This document shows positions 26,242-36,744 of a stretch of 64,000 nt of DNA, piece by piece. Under the pieces are notes generated by a model. It was not told the origin of the DNA, searched no databases, and saw only the letters and a list, made by a program, of their open reading frames with translations. The stretch's first letter is position 1. The number at the start of each line of letters is the position of its first letter. Both the position numbers and the translations under genes were made by a program. The stretch comes from Planctomycetota bacterium (GTDB lineage: Bacteria > Planctomycetota > Phycisphaerae > Phycisphaerales > SM1A02). Location of the stretch: contig JAQCEQ010000002.1 of the NCBI GenBank assembly GCA_027618565.1, positions 1 through 64,000 on the forward strand, in the 5' to 3' direction.

Positions 26242-27038
26242 GGTGACTCGCAGGCCGCTTGCAGGGCGGGGCCGAAGAAGCGTACCGCGTTGTCGTCAAG
26301 GATCCGCTCAAGGACCTGTTCGTCCACGCCACGCACGCGGGCCAGGCACGCGGCGACATGTCGCACAAACTTCGGCGCGTTGGGCCGAATGCCGCGGTGA
26401 GGCTCTGGTGTCAGGAACGGCGCGTCCGTCTCCACCATGACGCGATCGGCGGGGACCAGCAACGCCGCGGCGCGGATCGAGTCGGCACGCTTGAACGTGG
26501 CTGCGCCGGTGAACGAGATCCACGCGCCGAAGTCAAGCACCAGCCGCGCCTCGTCGGGTCCCTCGGTGAAGCAATGGAACACCATCCGATCCGCCGGCAA
26601 TCCGCTCGCCTGCAGGATCGGCAAGAGCCGCGGGACCGCCTTGCGGCAGTGGATGACCAGCGGAAGCCGGACGCCTTGATTCCACAGCGAGTGGACCTGT
26701 TCCAATTGCGCCAGCAGAACCGACTCCTGGAGTTCCAGCGGCGGTTTCGCATGGTGTCCATCCAGGCCCATTTCGCCGAAGGCCACGCACCGTGCATCGC
26801 GAGCGAGCTGTGCGAAGATCTCCCAGTCGACCGGTTCGTCGGCGTACAGGGGATGGACACCCACGGTGAACACCACTCGCGGATCCTCGTGGGCGACGGC
26901 ACGAGCCTGCAGTGCGTCGGCAGTCGTCGTGGAAATCGTGATGGCCGCCCTCGTTCCCTCGGCTCGCGCCTCATCCATCACGCGCGCGACGCTGCGTCGA
27001 AACTCCGGAAAGGTGAGATGGCAGTGGGTGTCGATCAC
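26238..27038 (-). CDS. TatD-family metal-dependent hydrolase
   Basis: About 266 residues. TatD proteins are TIM-barrel metallo-hydrolases with DNase activity. All metal-ligand blocks are present: D-T-H-C-H-L near the N-terminus, G-E-M-G-L-D, L-V-I-H-C-R-K-A, V-F-H-C-F-T-E-G and V-E-T-D-A-P-F-L-T-P-E. The start is the GTG at 27038, which overlaps the antiporter gene stop as GTGA; longer in-frame starts lie antisense to nothing conserved and were not used. Its stop overlaps the tatC start (ATGA). The tatD-tatC pairing is common, but TatD is not needed for Tat transport. Confidence 0.9.
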   Translation of the reverse strand: MIDTHCHLTFPEFRRSVARVMDEARAEGTRAAITISTTTADALQARAVAHEDPRVVFTVGVHPLYADEPVDWEIFAQLARDARCVAFGEMGLDGHHAKPPLELQESVLLAQLEQVHSLWNQGVRLPLVIHCRKAVPRLLPILQASGLPADRMVFHCFTEGPDEARLVLDFGAWISFTGAATFKRADSIRAAALLVPADRVMVETDAPFLTPEPHRGIRPNAPKFVRHVAACLARVRGVDEQVLERILDDNAVRFFGPALQAACESP

Positions 27039-28441
27039 GCGGATGAGGCCTCGTCGCGGCGCAGTGCCGTTCGCAACAGCATCGGCCCGACCAGCGCGTT
27101 GACGACCACCATGCCGACCAGCATGGTGTGCATGGTGGGCCCCCATGCCACCTCCTGAAGTTGGGAGCGGAAGTCGCTCAACAGAGCCAGCGCGACCGCC
27201 GCCTGAGGGACAAACGCCATCCACACGCTGCGCTTGAGCACCGCCGCGTTGAGGGAGTCGGCTGCGATGGCCAGTCGGCATCCAGCCCAGAGCCCTCCCG
27301 CGCGGAGCAGCGCCAGTCCCACTGCTACGGGCGCCAGTGCGAACGCGGCTTGGAGATCCAGCGCCGCTCCGATCAGCGGGAAGGCGACGCACAGCACGGG
27401 CACAAGGTAACTGTCGGTGGCGTGGTTGAGTCGTGACGCATCCAGTCGGGGAAGGTTGGTGGCAACGATGCCCGCGGCCAGGCTGGTGAGGAGCACCGAC
27501 AGGTGGTAGTGCGATGCCAGTGCGACGACGGCAATGGCTGAGAGCGCCGTCAAGGCATCGTCACGGATGGAAGTCTTCGATGCGACCAACGCCAGCGCAG
27601 GACCCAAGAGCGCCCCCACGACGAGACTCCCGACCAGGTGCGTCCCCACCCCCATCAAACTGGTGCCGAGGTCGGTGCCGCCCGTCACACCTCCCAGTCC
27701 TGCTGCCGCGATGCCCAGCACCGCGGTGAACACCACGGTAAGGACTATGTCCTTGAGGATTGTGGTGGAGAGGGCCAGCACCGCCAGCGATCCATGCGCG
27801 CCCATCTCTCGGATGACGGCGACCATGATCGCCGGGCTGTTGGCAAGCAAGACCAGTCCACCCGCGATCGACGCCAAGATCGTCGATGATGACAATGCGT
27901 GATCCAGTGACGGCGCACCGCGCGCGATCGCGAAGTACCACAGCAGGCACGCCCCCGGGAGCACCAGGAAGAGTGCCTGCCCTCTCAGGAGGCGCAGGGC
28001 CGTCCGCCAATGAGGTCTCAGCGTGCCCAACTTGATCTCCGATCCGGCCAAGAGCCCGATCAGTGCGATCGCAATGTCGTCCACCAGCTCGATGCTGTCT
28101 ATGGCGCGTTGATCCAAAATGGTGAACGGAAGATGAAGGAGTGCCGCCGCCGGCGCACCCGCAAACAGGCCCAGCACGAGGTAGCCCGTGACCCGGGGCA
28201 GTGCACACCGTTCGGCCAGGCGGCCAGCGGTCCAGCCAGCCATCAGGAGCCAGCCCACCATGAACGGCCCCAGCGCCGACTCACGCAGTTCGCCTCCGGC
28301 TCCCTCTGTCCGAACCAGCGCCGCAGCAAAGAAGAGCAGGCCCAACATGCCCATCAGGCCCGCAGGCCCGTGCAGCGTCCGGCCAAGCGTGCGCCGCGCA
28401 GAAGTCATCGTCGCCGAAAGTTGATCAGCGTTCGTCGGCAC
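27035..28441 (-). CDS. cation:proton antiporter (CPA2/KefB-like)
   Basis: About 468 residues with some 12 hydrophobic helices. The first helices (R-V-T-G-Y-L-V-L-G-L-F-A-G) match the P-x-x-x-G-Y-x-x-x-G-x-x-x-G pattern of Na+/H+ or K+/H+ exchangers of the CPA2 group. The segments I-A-L-I-G-L-L-A-G-S-E-I and L-L-A-N-S-P-A follow, where the family often has a charged residue for ion binding. The protein lacks a fused TrkA-N or IIA domain. Those functions may be supplied in trans by the PII-like and IIA-like proteins encoded upstream in the same chain. It overlaps the preceding gene by 17 bases and the tatD-like gene by 4. Confidence 0.8.
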   Translation of the reverse strand: MPTNADQLSATMTSARRTLGRTLHGPAGLMGMLGLLFFAAALVRTEGAGGELRESALGPFMVGWLLMAGWTAGRLAERCALPRVTGYLVLGLFAGAPAAALLHLPFTILDQRAIDSIELVDDIAIALIGLLAGSEIKLGTLRPHWRTALRLLRGQALFLVLPGACLLWYFAIARGAPSLDHALSSSTILASIAGGLVLLANSPAIMVAVIREMGAHGSLAVLALSTTILKDIVLTVVFTAVLGIAAAGLGGVTGGTDLGTSLMGVGTHLVGSLVVGALLGPALALVASKTSIRDDALTALSAIAVVALASHYHLSVLLTSLAAGIVATNLPRLDASRLNHATDSYLVPVLCVAFPLIGAALDLQAAFALAPVAVGLALLRAGGLWAGCRLAIAADSLNAAVLKRSVWMAFVPQAAVALALLSDFRSQLQEVAWGPTMHTMLVGMVVVNALVGPMLLRTALRRDEASSA

Positions 28442-29750
28442 GAGGTTCCTGACGGAGTGTGGCTGACCGGACGCCGGCCAGCCGAGCAGCGGATCCGGCG
28501 CGCGTCCGGAGGTCCATAGCCACGCGTCGGGTGAAGGCGATGCCCAGCGGCGCCATGGCGCCCAGTGGTCCCGCGAGAGCCACCACCAGAAGGAGCTGCC
28601 GCATCGCGACGGATGGGACGAGGAGCGAGAAGTTCAGGCAGAGTGCCACCGCGAGTGGTGCCTGCCGCACTGTCGCTTGCATGAGGGGACTGGACAGATC
28701 CACTTGGTTGGCCTCGCTGAGGAGGCGATCTCGCATCATCGCTGGCTTCAGGAGTGTCCTGACCGCAATCAACAGGAGCGCGAGCAGAGCGATCATCCAG
28801 AGGGGCCCGGGCGCCGAACCCCCGTACAGCCCCGCTCCGAACTGGACGAGCCAGGCCGCCATCGGCTCGATTCGAGGAGCGATGTCATCAATCTCCAGCA
28901 GTCGACCGCGCACATTGGCCACGGCCAGGCCGACGATGAGCGCCAGCAGCATCGGGCCGACGTCGAGGAGCCCAGCGGCGCCGGCAGCAAAGGCCACCAT
29001 GCCGACGAGCGCGATCAGCTTCCGGATGCGCTGCGACTCCTCAGGAACATCTTCCGCGAATATCAGCCAGCCCGCAAAGACGATCGCACCGCCCGCGAGG
29101 AGGGCACGAAGCAAGGCCAGCGGCGCGAGCAGCGAGATCCCCGCACTGGACAGGGAGATCGCGAGCAAGGCCACCAGTCCGGCCCCGGCCTGCACCAGCA
29201 CCGCGATTCGCCGGGACTCGGGACGGAGGAGCACTCGGAGCGAACGAGTTTCCGGATTCCACCCGGCCAAGGCGACGAACATGCCGCTGCCGAGGAGCGT
29301 CACCTCAAATGTGCCGGCGACCAGTTGAGCGCGATACGCGACCAGCACGCCGATGGTCGCCCCCCCCGCGGCGAGGAGGAGGTCGGAGATCGACCAAGCC
29401 CAGAGCGTGCGCGGGACGCTTCGGAGAACCCGTGCTCGACCTTGGAGCCCAACGATGAGGGCCACGCAAGCGCAGGCAAACACGAAGAGCGGTTGAAGTT
29501 TGCGCGCGGTCTCGCCGTCGATGAAGTCGGCTCCAAGGGGACCGCACGCGATCCCCAGGAGAAGCGGCAGGGCGCCAAGAGAGGAGACGGCGCTGATCGC
29601 GGGGCTGCGGCGCCATTGACGTACTCGATTCGAGTTCGAGGCCAGCATCAGGATGCCACAGGCAATGGCCAGAGCAGCCAGCAGCAGGGGGCTGGCGCTG
29701 GTCGCCACATCCTGGGAAAGTCCTGGCGTATGAGTCGGCGTGTCCAGCAT
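28425..29750 (-). CDS. multi-pass membrane protein, antiporter-like
   Basis: About 441 residues, very hydrophobic, with roughly 12 helices. It starts M-L-D-T-P-T-H and is not a close match to any family I can name. The topology, length and position beside a CPA2-like antiporter suggest a second, divergent exchanger half or accessory subunit. The segment L-P-L-L-L-G-I-A-C-G-P-L-G at about residues 61-73 resembles the antiporter glycine pattern. The start overlaps the PII-like stop by one base (TGATG). Confidence 0.65.
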   Translation of the reverse strand: MLDTPTHTPGLSQDVATSASPLLLAALAIACGILMLASNSNRVRQWRRSPAISAVSSLGALPLLLGIACGPLGADFIDGETARKLQPLFVFACACVALIVGLQGRARVLRSVPRTLWAWSISDLLLAAGGATIGVLVAYRAQLVAGTFEVTLLGSGMFVALAGWNPETRSLRVLLRPESRRIAVLVQAGAGLVALLAISLSSAGISLLAPLALLRALLAGGAIVFAGWLIFAEDVPEESQRIRKLIALVGMVAFAAGAAGLLDVGPMLLALIVGLAVANVRGRLLEIDDIAPRIEPMAAWLVQFGAGLYGGSAPGPLWMIALLALLLIAVRTLLKPAMMRDRLLSEANQVDLSSPLMQATVRQAPLAVALCLNFSLLVPSVAMRQLLLVVALAGPLGAMAPLGIAFTRRVAMDLRTRAGSAARLAGVRSATLRQEPRADER

Positions 29751-30082
29751 CAGGGACCGGGGACGACGGCGTCGGTGAGCAGGAGGACGGCGATGATGGG
29801 GCGCTCCTCGGCGGGGGATTGCTGTGCAAATCGCACCGCGGTCTCAGCCGCGTGCGCGGAACAGACCGCCAGCATCACACGGCTGCCAGTGGCCGACGGC
29901 AAGAGCGCAGCGAGTCCCGAGTAAATCGGCAGTTCTTCCCGGAGGATTGACGCCAACCCGCGGCTCTCGATCACCGTCGCGCCGGGAACGCCCGCATCGA
30001 GGAGGATGCTGACCAGCTGCTCGAAGGAGGCCTCGGAGCGGGCGATTCCCACGAGAAGGCGATTCGATGGGAGCTCAGTCAT
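29750..30082 (-). CDS. PII-like small regulatory protein
   Basis: About 110 residues. The pattern R-L-L-V-G-I-A then L-L-D-A-G-V-P-G-A-T-V-I-E-S-R-G-L-A-S-I-L matches the ferredoxin-like fold of PII-like proteins (as in SbtB-type and other transporter-linked families). It continues with a loop (E-E-L-P-I-Y-S-G-L) and a second beta-alpha unit. The classic PII uridylylation motif is absent. It probably binds a nucleotide or metabolite and controls the membrane proteins encoded next to it. ATG 30082 overlaps the IIA-like stop by 8 bases; an ATG at 30091 is also possible. Confidence 0.7.
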   Translation of the reverse strand: MTELPSNRLLVGIARSEASFEQLVSILLDAGVPGATVIESRGLASILREELPIYSGLAALLPSATGSRVMLAVCSAHAAETAVRFAQQSPAEERPIIAVLLLTDAVVPGP

Positions 30083-30533
30083 GGCGTTCATCCTCCGCAC
30101 GGACGGCCGCATCCAATGTCGCACCGTCAGTGGCTCCGAGCAGCCGATCCACCGCCGCTGGGTCCCGCAGGATTCGCGCGACCCGAGCGAGCAACTGGAC
30201 ATGGTTCCAGGGCTGATCTGATGGTCCTATAATACCAAATATAAGTGTTATAGGACTAAGACTGTTTCCCCACTCTGCTCCGCCGGAAACCACCACCGGC
30301 AAGACCTGGAATCGACCCGCTTCCGGAAGAATCGCATGGGGGATGGCGATTCCAGGCGCAAGCACGGTGCTGGACTGTCGTTCTCGGGCAGCGAGCGATT
30401 CGCGCACGCGCTCTTCGGTGAGTCGAGGATCGGTCGTCGCAGCCTGATGGGCCAGGGCCACGAACACGCTCTCTCGATTACCTCGGGACATCACCCGACA
30501 TGTTCCTATCGCCAGCGACTCCCTGACGCGCAT
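30075..30533 (-). CDS. PTS IIA-like regulatory protein
   Basis: About 152 residues. The likely phospho-accepting histidine is H66 in L-A-P-G-I-A-I-P-H-A, the type-2 IIA motif. The strand P-I-T-L-I-F-G-I-I-G-P follows as in IIA proteins. The frame is open to 30632, but the ATG at 30533 gives a normal family start. No sugar permease is nearby. The gene is first in a minus-strand chain with a PII-like protein and two antiporter-like membrane proteins, so it is likely a regulator of ion transport. A local AT-rich palindrome lies in the coding sequence (30224-30256). Confidence 0.75.
   Translation of the reverse strand: MRVRESLAIGTCRVMSRGNRESVFVALAHQAATTDPRLTEERVRESLAARERQSSTVLAPGIAIPHAILPEAGRFQVLPVVVSGGAEWGNSLSPITLIFGIIGPSDQPWNHVQLLARVARILRDPAAVDRLLGATDGATLDAAVRAEDERHD
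30224..30256. repeat. AT-rich inverted repeat inside the IIA-like gene
   Basis: GTCCTATAA (30224-30232) and TTATAGGAC (30248-30256) form a perfect 9-base inverted repeat with a 15-base AT-rich centre, in the middle of a GC-rich gene. The encoded stretch (S-P-I-T-L-I-F-G-I-I-G-P) fits the IIA fold, so the gene is intact. The codons used here (ATA, TTA) are otherwise rare in the window. Confidence 0.6.
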
Positions 30534-30554
30534 TGTGGAAAGGCTATCGGGTCC

Positions 30555-30584
30555 TTGACCGACCCAAACTCTGGACACTACGAT
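30555..30584 (+). promoter_or_regulatory. likely promoter of the act-cox respiratory operon
   Basis: TTGACC (30555-30560) and TACGAT (30579-30584) are separated by 18 bases and end 23 bases before the actA start. They lie in the short divergent gap between the IIA-like gene and actA. This is sequence resemblance only, but it is the only gap upstream of a run of about 13 genes in one direction. Confidence 0.4.
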
Positions 30585-30607
30585 CCTGAGTTCAAGATTG
30601 TGAAAAA

Positions 30608-31288
30608 ATGCACAATCTCGCAGGGCCGCCACCCGTGAGCAGATTTCTCTTCCCCCGCTGGACCAATCTTGTCCTTCCGCTGATCCTCATCGTCGGTGCC
30701 ACGGCACCGATCTACATGGCCTTCATGGTGGCCTACGGATTGAGCCCGAAGACCCTTGATGTCGGGTACCAGCCGACGCAGCCGGTGCCGTATTCGCATG
30801 CGCTGCATGTCGGCCAGCTCGGGCTGGACTGCCGGTACTGCCACAACACCGTCGAGCAATCGCCGCAGGCATCGCTCCCGCCGACGCAGACCTGCATGAA
30901 CTGCCACACGCAGATCCGCAAGGAGTCCCTCAAGTTGGAGCCGGTCCGGAAGTCGTATGAGTCGGGGATGCCGATCGAGTGGACGCGCGTGAACAAGGTC
31001 GGTGATTACGCCTACTTCGACCACAGCGCGCATGTCAACCGCGGCGTGTCGTGCGTGGAGTGCCACGGACGGGTCGATCAGATGGAAGTGGTCAAGCGCG
31101 CGGCACCGCTCAGCATGGGATGGTGCCTGGAGTGCCACCGTGATCCGGAGCAGCGCATCCGCCCCGTCGATGAAGTCTTCAACCTTGGCTGGGATGCGGC
31201 GTCGCACCTCAATGATGCCGATCGACAGGCGCTGGTCACCCAATACCACTTGAATCCGAGCGAGAACTGCTCCACCTGCCACCGCTGA
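30608..31288 (+). CDS. actA: alternative complex III subunit A, pentaheme cytochrome c
   Basis: About 226 residues. An N-terminal transmembrane helix (about residues 20-42) anchors a periplasmic domain with five CxxCH heme sites: C75-R-Y-C-H, C96-M-N-C-H, C149-V-E-C-H, C173-L-E-C-H and C221-S-T-C-H. This is the ActA subunit of the quinol:cytochrome c oxidoreductase that replaces complex bc1 in many bacteria. It begins a six-gene act operon in canonical order. The ATG at 30608 follows directly after the putative promoter. Confidence 0.93.
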   Translation: MHNLAGPPPVSRFLFPRWTNLVLPLILIVGATAPIYMAFMVAYGLSPKTLDVGYQPTQPVPYSHALHVGQLGLDCRYCHNTVEQSPQASLPPTQTCMNCHTQIRKESLKLEPVRKSYESGMPIEWTRVNKVGDYAYFDHSAHVNRGVSCVECHGRVDQMEVVKRAAPLSMGWCLECHRDPEQRIRPVDEVFNLGWDAASHLNDADRQALVTQYHLNPSENCSTCHR

Positions 31289-31367
31289 AGCGGGCCCGAG
31301 CCGCCTCCACCCACCCGAACCGCACGCTGGCCCGCGAGGGTCGTCCACCACAGGTACCTGAATAGAG

Positions 31368-34300
31368 ATGCAGACGCCAACCACCTGCCAGTCGACCACC
31401 GACACGACCGCCGTCAGCGTGCCGCCCAAGGGGAAGTCGCTGTGGCGCAGCGTCGCCGAGTTTGAGCGCACGCCGGAGTTTGCCGAGATGGTGTCGCGCG
31501 AGTTTCCCGAGGGCGCCGACTCCGTGGGTCCCGAGGAGCGTCGCCAGTTCATCCGCGTGATGGGCGCCAGCTTCGCGCTGGCCGGCTTGGCGATCACCGG
31601 CTGCCGACGATGGCCCGAGCAGAAGATCGCGCCGTATGCGAGCCGACCCGCGACCCGGATGCCTGGGCAGGCCGTGCGCTACGCGACATGCGTGGAGATC
31701 GATGGAGTCGGCACTCCGCTCCTGGCCAAGAGCGTCGATGGTCGGCCCATCAAGGTGGACGGCAACGGTGGAGTCCCAGGTGCGGTCGGCGGGACCAGTG
31801 CGGGCGTGCAGTCCACGATCCTGGATCTCTATGACCCCGATCGATCACGCCAGGTCCTGCAGTTTGGGCACCAGTCCAGCGTGCCCCAGTTCCAGGAATT
31901 CGCCAGCGGCGAGTGTGGGCGGTTGCGCACGGCGCAGGGCGCTGGACTTGCGTTCCTCCTTGAGCCCACCTCCAGCCCCACGCGCCTGGCCATGCGCCAG
32001 GCGATCCGGAAGGCCTATCCGAAGGCTGCGTTCCACGAGTGGACGCCTCGCCACAATGACAGCGAGCGAGCGGGCACGGCCGCGGCGTTCGGATCAGCGA
32101 AGCGCCCGGTGCTTGACCTCTCAAGCGCCAAGGTGGTGGTCGCCTTCGATGCGGACTTCCTGATGGACGGAGCGGATGCGCCCCGGACGACCGCGGGCTG
32201 GGCATCGACCCGTCGCGTCAACGGCGAGAACGCAGCGCACCAAGAGTTGTCCAGGCTGTACTCGTTCGAGAGCCGTCTCTCCGTGACCGGCATGAACGCG
32301 GATGAGCGAGTGGCGGTGCGCTCGGGCGAGATCGCCAGCGTCGTCGCCGAGTTCGCCAAGCGGCTTGGAGTCGATGGTGGCGACCTCCATGTTCGCTCCG
32401 CGCTGGCCAAGGCCGGCGGCAGTGTCGCGGCCTCGGGTCGCGCGGCCGATGTGTTGGCCGCCGCCGTGAAGGATGTCCATGCGGCCAAGGGTCGATGCGT
32501 CGTCGTGGCGGGACCGACACAGCCGGCGGGCGTCCATGCGCTCGTCGCGCTCCTGAACGAACGCATCGGCGCCAGTGGCCGCACGGTGCACTACGCGCCA
32601 GTGGCCGGCCCATCATCACTGGTCGAGAGCATCACGGGCCTCGCTGTGGCGCTCAACTCAGGCACCGTGGAGACCCTGGTCATCTGCGGTGCCAATCCCG
32701 CGTACGACGCGCCGCCTGAGCTGGGCTTTGCCGATGCACTGGCCAAGGCCAAGACCGTCATCCGCCTCGCGGATCGGCTTGAGGAGACGGGTTCCCTGAA
32801 GGCGTGCTCGTGGAGCATTCCCGCAGCGCACTTCCTGGAGTGCTGGGGCGATTCGGTGACCACCGACGGGACGATCATCCTCCAGCAACCGCTGATCCTC
32901 CCGCTCATCGAACCCAACGCCGGGGGCCTGTCGGAGATTGAGCTTCTCTGGATCCTGACCGATGCCAAGGCGGAGCAGCGCAGCGGGGACGACATCGTCC
33001 GCGAGGTGCATGCCGCACGCACCGGGCAATCCGGCTCCGCATTCGAGACCAGCTGGCGTGCTGCGCTGGAGTCAGGCAGCTTCGGTACGGCGTTCAAGGC
33101 GGCGGCTCCCACCGTGAACGCCGGCGCCGTTGCGTCAATGCTGCTGGCATTGTCGGCGCCCGCCGATGGTGCGGAACTGGTCCTCTTTACCGACAGCAAG
33201 GTCTTGGCGGGTCGGTGGTCCAACAACGCCTGGATGCAGGAGTTGCCGGATGCGGTGACCAAGGTCACCTGGGACAACACGCTCATCCTCTCGCCTGCGA
33301 CGGCGAAGGGTCTGGGCGTGAAGAACGGCAGCGTGATCCGTGTGACGGTCGACGGTCGCTCGGTTGATGCCGCGGTGTTTGTGCTCCCCGGGCAGGCCGA
33401 CGGCTCCGTGGCACTCGCCCTTGGCTACGGTCGCGGCGCCGTCGCTGGCCGAATCGCCGACGGTGCCGGTTGCGACGCCTTTCAGGTGTGGTCGGGCGGT
33501 GCGGGTATCCATGCGGCATCGCTCCAGCCGACCGGCGAGACCTACCCCATCGCGAATACGCAGGACAAGGGCATCTCCGAGGCAATCATGCCTGAGGTCC
33601 CGCTGCAGGGCATCCAGGATCGACTCCCCACGCTGGTGCGCGAAGGGACGCTGGAGGAGTATCGACTCCACCCCGATTTCGCCAAGCACCGCGTGCATGT
33701 GGTGCACCGGCTCAGCCTGTGGGAAGAGTCCAACCTCGACGGCGCCCAGTTCCGCTGGGCGATGTCGGTGGACCTCAACACCTGCACCGGCTGCAGCGCG
33801 TGCGTCACCGCGTGTCAATCGGAGAACAACATTCCCGTCGTCGGCAAGGCGATGGTCCTGCGCGGTCGCGAGATGTCGTGGATCCGCCTCGACCGGTACT
33901 TCAAGGGGAGCAATCCGAGCAACCCGGTCGACTACCGCATCCAGCCGGTGGCGTGCCAGCATTGCGAGAACGCGCCGTGCGAGCAGGTGTGCCCGGTCGG
34001 TGCGACCCTCCACGACAAGGACGGCCTCAATGTGATGGTCTACAACCGCTGCATCGGCACGCGGTACTGCTCCAACAACTGCCCCTACAAGGTGCGTCGA
34101 TTCAACTTCTTCGACTTCAACGCCCGTACTCCGGACCGCGTCGAGGGATTCATGAAGACCGACCTTGGCTACTACGAGCGCTACTACACGCTCAACCGCG
34201 ACGAGGGTCCGGACCTCTTCCGCCAGATGCAGTTCAACCCCGATGTCACCGTGCGGTCGCGCGGCGTCATGGAGAAATGCACCTTCTGCACCCAGCGCAT

Positions 34301-34630
34301 CCAGGAGGCGAAGATCGACTCCAAGAATCGATGGGCGCAGAAGGGTGGCGACAAGTCCGGCACCTCCAACTTCTCGATCCCCGACGGCACCATCGTCACC
34401 GCCTGCCAACAGGCGTGCCCCGCGGGAGCCATCGTGTTTGGCGACCTCAATGACCCCAACAGCCAAGTCTCCCAACTGTTCAAGCAGGGTCGGTCGTACC
34501 AGATGCTTGAGGAACTGAACACCAAGACGCGCCTGCGCTACTTGGCCAAGGTCACCAATCCCGCACTGCCGCGCGAGGATGACCCGCACTCCGGCCACGA
34601 CCACTCCGGCCACGACCACGAGGCCCACGC

Positions 34631-34634
<4 letters not shown>
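31368..34634 (+). CDS. actB: alternative complex III subunit B, molybdopterin-oxidoreductase-like iron-sulfur protein
   Basis: About 1088 residues, a fusion typical of ActB. After a 57-residue extension with W-R-S-V-A-E-F, a twin-arginine signal [11 protein letters not shown] appears at about 58-68. The helix ends in T-G-C (C79), which could be lipidated. The next 700 residues resemble a molybdopterin enzyme but without evident cofactor motifs, as in other ActB proteins. The C-terminal part carries four cysteine groups for iron-sulfur clusters: C-T-G-C-S-A-C-x3-C, C-Q-H-C-x3-P-C-x3-C-P, C-x4-Y-C-x3-C-P-Y, and C-T-F-C with C-x3-C-P. It moves electrons between quinol and the heme subunits. ATGA overlap with actC. 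Confidence 0.93.
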
Positions 34635-36050
<1,416 letters not shown>

Positions 36051-36055
<5 letters not shown>

Positions 36056-36086
36056 TCGCATTCGCTGTACTGATCGCATTCGCTGT
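36051..36086 (+). repeat. two tandem copies of an 18-base unit between actC and actD
   Basis: ACTGATCGCATTCGCTGT occurs twice without change (36051-36068 and 36069-36086), followed by a diverged third start (ACTGACCGTATC). The first copy contains the actC stop codon. It fills most of the 64-base gap between actC and actD. It may be a slippage product or an RNA-binding or spacing element. Confidence 0.85.
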
Positions 36087-36119
36087 ACTGACCGTATCCC
36101 AGCACTTCAAGGACCACTC

Positions 36120-36743
36120 GTGTCGACCCTCACCATTGAGCGCCCAACAACCGCCAGGACCGCGGACGGCTCCACCAGCCGTCTGTGGGGGCTCATGGCG
36201 GAGTTCAAGACGCCGTCAGCCATCTTTGAGGCAGCCGGAAAGGTCCGCGACGCGGGCTATCGCCACTGGGACTGCCATGTGCCGTTCCCCGTGCATGGGC
36301 TGGACAAGCAGATGGGCGTCAAGCGCACCATCATTCCGGTCATCGTCTTCTTCGCTGGACTCACGGGCTGCTCTGTCGGCTTCCTGCTGCAGGCGTTCAC
36401 CAATGCCACAGGTGCGGAGTGGTCATTCTGGGCGATCGTGTGGGTCACCGGCTACCCCTTCCTCATCAGCGGCAAGCCGCTCCTTTCGATTCCCTCGTTC
36501 ATTCCCGTCATGTTTGAGATCACGATCCTGCTCAGCGCGCTCACCACCGCCGGCGTGATGCTGCTGTTCAACGGGCTGCCACGCTGGAACCACCCGCTCC
36601 TTGCCAAGAAGCGTTTCCTGCGCGCCTCGGATGATCGTTTCTTCATCGTCATCGAGTCCCGTGATGGGCGCTTCATCCGATCCAAGACCGAGGACTTCCT
36701 CAAGGGCCTCGGCGCCGTCCATGTCGAGGCAGTGGAGGACTGA
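36120..36743 (+). CDS. actD: alternative complex III subunit D (DUF3341)
   Basis: About 207 residues. The N-terminus is soluble and contains L-W-G-L-M-A-E-F-K-T-P-S-A-I, the DUF3341 opening in which the protein is likened to an A-E-F sequence with a following helix. Two transmembrane helices follow at about residues 60-85 and 95-120. In known complexes ActD is a small membrane subunit. The start is a GTG at 36120, taken because no ATG fits the domain start. The next gene, actE, begins one base after its stop. Confidence 0.9.
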   Translation: MSTLTIERPTTARTADGSTSRLWGLMAEFKTPSAIFEAAGKVRDAGYRHWDCHVPFPVHGLDKQMGVKRTIIPVIVFFAGLTGCSVGFLLQAFTNATGAEWSFWAIVWVTGYPFLISGKPLLSIPSFIPVMFEITILLSALTTAGVMLLFNGLPRWNHPLLAKKRFLRASDDRFFIVIESRDGRFIRSKTEDFLKGLGAVHVEAVED

Positions 36744-36744
36744 C

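Noticed and set aside
31290-31335. inverted repeat GCGGGCC/GGCCCGC between actA and actB
   Set aside because: Seven-base stem with a 32-base loop and no T-tract; too weak to call a terminator or attenuator.
33135-34628. 497-residue minus-strand open frame opposite actB
   Set aside because: Antisense to the conserved iron-sulfur region of actB.
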